NCBI GenBank assembly: GCA_037176905.1
Contig: JBBBWG010005558.1
Span: 1-64,000 of the forward strand
Origin: Azolla pinnata
Lineage: Eukaryota; Streptophyta; Polypodiopsida; Salviniales; Salviniaceae
DNA: 64,000 nucleotides
Direction of reading: 5' to 3'
Shown piece after piece: positions 57,816 through 64,000 of this stretch (positions are counted from its first letter, which is position 1; every line of letters starts with the position of its first letter). Both the position numbers and the translations under genes were made by a program. The notes under the pieces are model-generated. The model saw only the letters and a program-made list of their open reading frames with translations. It ran no database searches and was not told the DNA's origin.

Positions 57816-60800
57816 ATGGAGTACATGGGATTAAGCAGCGGTTCGTGGTGGGAGATCAATTCGAGGCGATGGCAGGAAGGTGTGTTCTATGCCCTGTGTG
57901 GCGCCTACTCGCTCATCGCAACAGTCACCTTGGTATGTACCCATCCATACTCCCCTTTCTCTCTGTATCTCTCTCTCTCTCTTTGTGTGCAATATGCATG
58001 GCTTATTGATAAGCTTCATGAATCAACTGTTGATCAGCCAAAATAAGAAACCTCGGAAAAAAGTCTTGAACGTCTGCTGGACGTATGTGTGTGGCCATAG
58101 TATATGTCACTGGCCAGGGAACCAGCTATGAGGCCGAAGGGGATCAGTTGATCTCGGAAATGTTTTTCCCCGTGTGGAATCATGGAATATGATGTATTTA
58201 GCGCTGCATTTAGCCGATATGATGCCCAAGTGTATGGGGTTGATAGAGAGATTGCGCTGCTATTGCTCTCAAGATTGAACTGGAAATTTAAACTGGGCTG
58301 GTCGGGGCCTGCAGTAACTGGGTTTCTAATCACTAACAAATGAGTGGAATTGAAGTGGAAGTCTAGATTATGTTTCTGGAGGCTGTAGCTTGATTCAATG
58401 GCCAAATTTTGGATTTTTAATAAAATCTACGGCATTTCTATTTTTTTGCATTGATCAAAAAGAGCTTCTAGCTATAAGTGGATGATTCCAATGACAAATT
58501 TCCCTCATCGAGCTGTCTCGCAGTAATAGTCTGCCCTTGTTCCTCTTGGACCAGTCGATCTCAGTTTTAGCTAGATTTACTCATACATTGGCTTTCTTTC
58601 TCAAGATTCCGACATGCAGATTAGGATAATCATAGATCATCAAAGAATCATACAAAGAATTCCAGGCTTTATGTAACAGCTAGTTCGCATTGTATCGCGG
58701 GTCATGAATGGATAAGACTGCATTAAGTCACAGCGTACTTATTCCATCACATAATACCTTAATGCCATTTCAGTAACAATAATCTACATGCGGTGTGTAA
58801 GATTCATTGAGAGTATTCATATATGTGGTATGTTGCTTGTTAATCTTCATTATTATACATTGACACTGAATTGATTACTGTCAATGGGTTATCTATTGCA
58901 TGTTTCTTAACTTAATGTGCAATAGATTCAACTTGTACGAATCGAGATACGAGTGCCAGAGTATGGTTGGACTACCCAGAAAGTTTTCCACCTTATGAAC
59001 TTCATTGTGACTGCCGGTATGTGGTTATACTGATCGCTATGGTGATTTCATGTCTATTCATGTAATTAATATATCAAGAACAATTTTTTCTTAACGTTTT
59101 GATCATTTACTTGCTTCTTTGCAGCTCGTGCATTGGTGTTTGGTTTCTATTCTAATGTTTTCTCATTTAAAATTCCCGTAAGTCTTTCGCTTTATGGACT
59201 GAATGCTTTTCCTTTCTGTTCAATTATTGGATGTAACGTATATTAGGGTGTTAGAATCTGACTCTTATGAAATTTTATCTGCAGATTTTAAGTGTTATCC
59301 TGCTAGAACTGCCTGGTCTTCTGTTTTTCTCCACCTATACCCTACTTGTCCTCTTCTGGGCAGAAATATACTACCAGGTATGTAAGCTCATTTTTTACCC
59401 TAATTCATCTCAGGTTCCTCTTATAATATTATGCAGTAAGGTAAGGTTTTTACTTTTGGTCACAATCTACTTGATTTTTCTAATGCAGGCACGAAGCCTG
59501 CCTACGGAAAATCTTCTTCCTTTCTTTCTTGGAGTAAATGGTGTGATTTATTCCATACAGGTAAGTTTACTGTTGAATATGATTGTTATCTACCTTAAAT
59601 TTATCTGGTATACTACATTTTTTTGCAGCATTCTAACCGAGATTACCTTGTGCTAGATAATAATGTGGGTCTGCGAATGGCTCAGCTACAATGCTGTCAC
59701 TCAAGCAGTAGCAAAGTCGTTTTTTGCAGGTAAAATCTTCTTCACGTTTTGGTAGCCATTATGAGTACTGTTGTGTCTGACAACGTATCTTAACATACGA
59801 AATCTGTAGATCAATTGATTTCTTGAATTATGCTTGCGTCGTTTGTACCTTAATTTCACATGGGCCTGTTGTAGCAACATGTTGTCGGGTTGATGGAACT
59901 ATTCATGCATCCTTATAGATCAATTTTCATACCATTTCTTGAATATCTTCATATGATTGCTTATGGTCCATTGATGCAGCGGTATCATGCTTTGCTGCTA
60001 TCGGCTTTGCTATATATGGTGGTAGGTATGTTATCAAACCAAAAAAGAAAGAATCCGTCGTGTTTGCTTTCTGAAATATCAATTTGTTTCATAGGTTTCT
60101 TATTTTGGCTTCTCGACAGTTGATTCATGAAGCTTATCCAATTTCTGCAGGCTATTTTTCATGCTCAGGAGATTCCCGTTGGAGTCAGTAGGCCGCCAAA
60201 AGAAGCTCAGAGAGGTTTCATCATCGTCAATATTAGCAAACAAATAGTTGATTTCTGTAACTTATCAGTAGTGGCTAAACTTTGTTTATTTTTACCAGGT
60301 TGGATGTATAACAGTCATATGCTTTACATGTTTTATTATTCGAACAATCGTGGTAAGAGAGTATCTTGTTCAGTTAGCTTGATCATGGAATAGCGCGGTA
60401 GCTTTATTTTGCTGCACTTTTTTGACCAAATAATATGCACCAATGGTTCTTTGGGAGTCTTCCTCACCCTAATTCCTAGTACTAATAGCTCAATCGTGTT
60501 TAGTTGAGAAGGCTTTGGTGTTCCAAATACTTAGCTTTGCTATGAGAAACTCCCTTGTCTCAAAGTTTCTATTGAATATAGGCAATGGTGGAATGTTTAT
60601 CTGGCAGGAAATGTATTTGTGAAGTCTCAGCGTTGTAGGCTTGTCCTAATGTAATGTCTATATAATGGTTTGGGGAAAAAGTTTTGAAAGTGTTCCCGTT
60701 CATATTCGTATTAGACAGCTGTATTCTTGGGAACGTCCCTTCCCCATCACGTCGATGCATTTTGTTTCAGGTTGCTTTGGCAGCATTCAATGCAAAGGCT

Positions 60801-61033
60801 GATTTGGATGTGCTGTATCATCCTCTTCTGAATCTAGTCTACTACACGGTAATGCATGGATTAGTTAAAAAGGAGGTGCCTCTCTTGATCTGTTTTTGGA
60901 TAGCTAAAGACACTCTTGTTTGATTGGTCCTTTCATGCAGTTAGCTGAGATTTTGCCTTCGGCACTCATCCTTTATATTCTCCGCAAGCTACCTCCAACG
61001 CGGACAGTAGCTCAATATCAGCCTATCAGATAA
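57816..61033 (+). CDS. TOM1: TOM1/TOM3/THH1-family seven-helix membrane protein
   Basis: Eleven exons: 57816-57932, 58926-59016, 59125-59177, 59285-59377, 59489-59560, 59657-59729, 59980-60025, 60151-60214, 60299-60352, 60771-60848, 60941-61033; all in phase, about 277 residues. The family consists of multispanning tonoplast proteins (TOM1, TOM3, THH1), known as tobamovirus replication hosts and relatives of GPCR-like Wnt/PP2 folds. Seven hydrophobic segments are visible. Family blocks are [101 protein letters not shown], and the almost invariant C terminus [24 protein letters not shown]. The start is Met at 57816; the frame is open upstream to a TTG but without Met. Natural function is unsettled. 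Confidence 0.92.
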
Positions 61034-62474
61034 GAGAACAGCATTAATCTATGTCAAGATACAGAGAGAGGCTTTGTGGCTAGAGGTTGGTTGTACAGTC
61101 TTCCAAAGTGATTTTTGGGCCAGACTTCAATACAGTGGCATCAATCTGTTATCGAGTGATTGATAGCAACCCAACATTTCATCCTTCCATGTTATATATA
61201 TAACTATTCTCTGAAGCTGAAGAAATTGAGCTCTCAACACCACCAGTTGTGAAACATCAATCAATCTCTATTGCATGTCACAGAATGCCGAGAATGTGGG
61301 TGTTTGCTGGTTTTTGTGCAAGATACACAAAGGATTCAGAATGCAATTGGCAATGGTCTTTTGAAGGTAGTTACACATACGAGTTACGTCAATTTGGAGT
61401 ACATAAAGAGCAATACAATGTAGGGCATCAAGTGCACAGTGTCAGTGCTGTCTTAAATGGCATTGGTTGGATCGTGTACGAGGCAGCGAAAACCTTGAAT
61501 GAATTGTATCTCTTTAATGTTTTAGCAGCAGATTGTTAAAAAGCTTTGTGCAAGAACCTTGAATAAATCGTCGGAATCGGTTTCTTTGATGTTTTAGCAG
61601 CATGTAGTGAAAAACTTTGTTTTTGCTCAAATTGTCCATTAACTTTGCTGCTTTGCTCTCCTTCCCAAATACTCAAACTTGTGAAGCACACTACATTGTG
61701 CATTTGATTTGGAGTATGTTTAATTTGTAGATTTCGAAAGGCTTACGAATTCGGCAAACAAATGGTGGGCATTTTGTTGGCGCATTTGGTTCCTATGAGA
61801 AGGATGGATGTGTTATTAATTTGTTAATCATTCAATATTTGTTACAGCTTCAAGATTCCACCGCGCTTAGCTTTTGTTGATGGTAAACAAAAAGATCTAC
61901 TACGATGCATAATTGGTTGTCTAATCACACGGGTTCTTGTGTTGATTCCCTTGATCAAAGAGACATTTTTGCTTGGTTCGAATCGACGTTAATCGATCTC
62001 TCAATCATATGCACATGTGAAAAAAAAGAGCAATCTTCGAACAGATTCAGGCATCGATGCGCTTTTACCGTAAGCGAAAGATTGGGCCCTGTTGATCTTG
62101 TTGAGCATTCAGAATAAGAAGCAATTCCTAGCCGGTAGACAGCTTTGCAACATACATACTACACATCCGAAACTCTTGCGAAACCTGTTGCAGAACGAGG
62201 GCGAGAGAAAAGCCCACCGAGATTCCGATCCCAGCTTCTCTCGGTCTCTCTACAGACATCACATGAAGATTTATCTATGCACATTTGTCTGTGCATGTTG
62301 ATCATGTGCTAGAACATGTATATGCATGTACACAATGCAACATGATCATGTGCTAGAATGCATACATACATACATACACACACACATGCATACATACATA
62401 CATGCATACACCCACACATACATACACACATGCATACATACATACATGCATACACCCACGCATACATACATACA

Positions 62475-62506
<32 letters not shown>

Positions 62507-62592
62507 CAAGAAGAACTCTCACTTCTGACTCCCCTGTTCCTCCCCTGTTCTGGGAAGAACTGCAAGGAAGAGCTTCTGCTTCTGCTCCAGCC
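61034..62592. other. TOM1 3' region and promoter of next gene
   Basis: Unique AT-rich sequence contains the TOM1 3' untranslated region. A CATA microsatellite (62358-62508) ends 84 bases before the next start codon. No other exon was recognised. Confidence 0.5.
62358..62508. repeat. (CATA)n microsatellite
   Basis: About 150 bases of CATACATA with ACACACATGC interruptions lie just before the start codon at 62593, so probably within the promoter or leader of the next gene. Confidence 0.9.
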
Positions 62593-64000
62593 ATGGCTGC
62601 TCCCCAGAAGGCCGAGAGGAAGAAGCCCAAGCTCTCAAACCTCAAGCCTCAGCAGAAAATAGAGAAGAAGGGGAAGGGGAAGGAGAAGGAGAAGGGGAAG
62701 GAGAAGGGGAAGGGGAAGGAGAAGGAGAAGGAGAAGGAGAAGAAGATGATGATGATTCAGGTGAACGAAAGCCCTTCCGGCGGCGGCGGCGGCGCGAAGA
62801 AGAAAGCACGGAACGCTTCCTTGCCTTCTCACCCCAAAACAGGTATGGCAAAGAAGACGTTTTTGTTGAAGGCGAAGAAGGGAAAGGGTGATGGGATCTC
62901 ACAGAAGAGAGCCCATCCTTCCGATGCCAAGAGTACATTCAAAAAGCCCAGAATTGTCCCGAATGATGCGGCGCCTGACAAAGGCACAAGCCGCCACCTG
63001 TTGAAGAAGGTACCACGTTTTCTGAGTTGTTGGAGCTACGCATAGATACTTGATTCTACGCAGTGAATGTTTTTGTCTTAATCTGCACACTAATGCAAGC
63101 ATACTTATTCATGTGTTATTGCGGACCAATGAATCGTTACTGAGTTTCGCTGTTGCACTTTGTGACAGAGTCTAAAGGAAACTCGACAAAAGAGTGCTAA
63201 TCCAAATTTTGAATTGGGGAAGGTACATACTGCAAACTATGAATGAGCTAAGTATGTATTTTTTTTTTCTTTCTTTGGAAGGTTTGGGTTCTATAGATTT
63301 GATTTCTCTCAAAATATGCACGTGCTGAACCTTTATAGATATATGAACATGTTTACACAGTGTTGGATGCAGTCTGTTTGTCCTGTGTGCCTGGAATGTA
63401 TCACCGTCTCTTTGTCCTCATGAAAGTGCCCATTACTGTCTGAAGTAATGTGTAAGTACCTATTATTGCCTGGGGTAATGTGTTTATGTAAAGTCACTAG
63501 TACATAAAGTGCATCATTATACTCAAGCGTAGTCACTTTATCAAATCCAAACTGATTCATTTCCAATTATATCTTATATGTTCAATGGAGATCTCCTAAT
63601 AAATGAAAATGTAACGTTTTGTGTCTAGATTTACACGGGGCTTCTTTTTTTACCTTTTTTTTTCCTGTTCTTTTGGGAGATTTTCTTGCTGCCTGGTCTG
63701 ATTAGCTGAAACCAAGTTGCACTTCTAATGAAATTGATATTAATCTTTGTGCATACATGCTTTTCTGTTTTTAGTTACAAGCAAAGATCATAACTTTCGT
63801 TCAATCCAAAGGTGTTGCATTCAGGCATTAACCATGCAAGGAGAATTAGTGACATCCATTAAGCTTTTATGCATTGCTTTCATGAATGTATCCAGAATTG
63901 TAGGCATCTCCAATTTGTAGGTATTTCTTGATCAAATTTTGAGTTTTAGGTGTTGGTCTGGAAAGTTGTATATGTTCTAGAGACCATAGGTATCGTTTGT
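62593..64000 (+). CDS. Lysine-rich nuclear protein, 5' part (possible Pumilio-24-like)
   Basis: The gene runs off the right edge. Exon 1 is 62593-63009 (139 codons, from MAAPQKAERKKPK). Exon 2 is 63169-63222 (SLKETRQKSANPNFELGK), joined in phase 0 with good GT-AG sites. The visible part is basic and low in complexity. It has Lys/Glu/Gly-rich residues 25-50 from an AAGGAG repeat, MMMIQVNES, then several KKPK/KKAR-type nuclear or nucleolar targeting patches. The pattern of a basic leader followed by a KETRQ..NFELGK segment resembles the N terminus of Puf6/APUM24-type Pumilio proteins, which act in ribosome biogenesis. The PUF repeats themselves would lie beyond 64000, so this naming is weak. 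Confidence 0.45.

Noticed and set aside
1-64000. LTR elements, LINEs or other autonomous mobile elements
   Set aside because: No reverse transcriptase, integrase, capsid-like or transposase motif was seen in any frame. Only short non-autonomous inverted-repeat elements were supported.

Overview
This window is nuclear DNA of a land plant. The evidence is GT-AG split genes, plant-only families (TOM1-type membrane protein, PVA4-type VAP, plant BELL homeodomain protein, TITAN-like), a PLS-type PPR gene and TTTAGGG-type telomere motifs. The PPR protein has long runs of near-identical P-L-S triplets and a decayed E tail, and the genes are embedded in microsatellites. From memory of the families this suggests a seed-free vascular plant, most likely a fern. 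That placement is inference. No bacterial, organellar, viral, rRNA, tRNA or CRISPR signal was recognised. A 100-base N gap lies at 54828-54927.

Layout, left to right: VAP/MSP-domain protein (+, 1451-4232); PLS-class PPR protein (-, 5494-7848); organelle-type SWIB protein (+, 9320-10744), divergent from the PPR gene across a 1.47-kb repeat-packed promoter; small APC15-like cell-cycle gene (+, 13068-13481); TPR/degenerate J-domain protein (-, 15091-17104); TITAN-like/CENATAC zinc-finger gene (+, 21440-24452), divergent from the TPR gene; BAR-type hydroxyproline-rich protein of the At2g33490 family (-, 26266-30962); very large BELL/TALE homeodomain gene with a 5.2-kb intron (-, 33330-43500); NUDT14-like ADP-sugar pyrophosphatase (-, 52057-54548); TOM1/TOM3/THH1 seven-helix protein (+, 57816-61033); and the start of a lysine-rich, possibly Pumilio-24-like gene (+, 62593 to the right edge).

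Most of these genes are short exons scattered over kilobases. I assembled them from splice sites, reading phase and remembered family sequences. All exon joins given are phase-consistent. There is no operon-like logic: these are independent housekeeping and developmental genes (ER tethering, organelle RNA processing, anaphase-promoting complex, minor spliceosome, nucleotide-sugar clean-up, development).

The unusual part is what lies between the genes. Many gene-proximal regions carry their own tandem array. These are a TTGAC (W-box-like) array and a Ctc/Gaatctcc minisatellite between PPR and SWIB; a telobox-bearing 28-bp array upstream of NUDT14; nested ATACG repeats upstream of TOM1; a 94-bp satellite with a perfect 18-bp palindrome and a 190-225-bp nested array downstream of NUDT14; two neighbouring short inverted-repeat (Mutator-like) elements, one with an exact 9-bp target duplication; and relatives of those elements forming the promoter of the TITAN-like gene.
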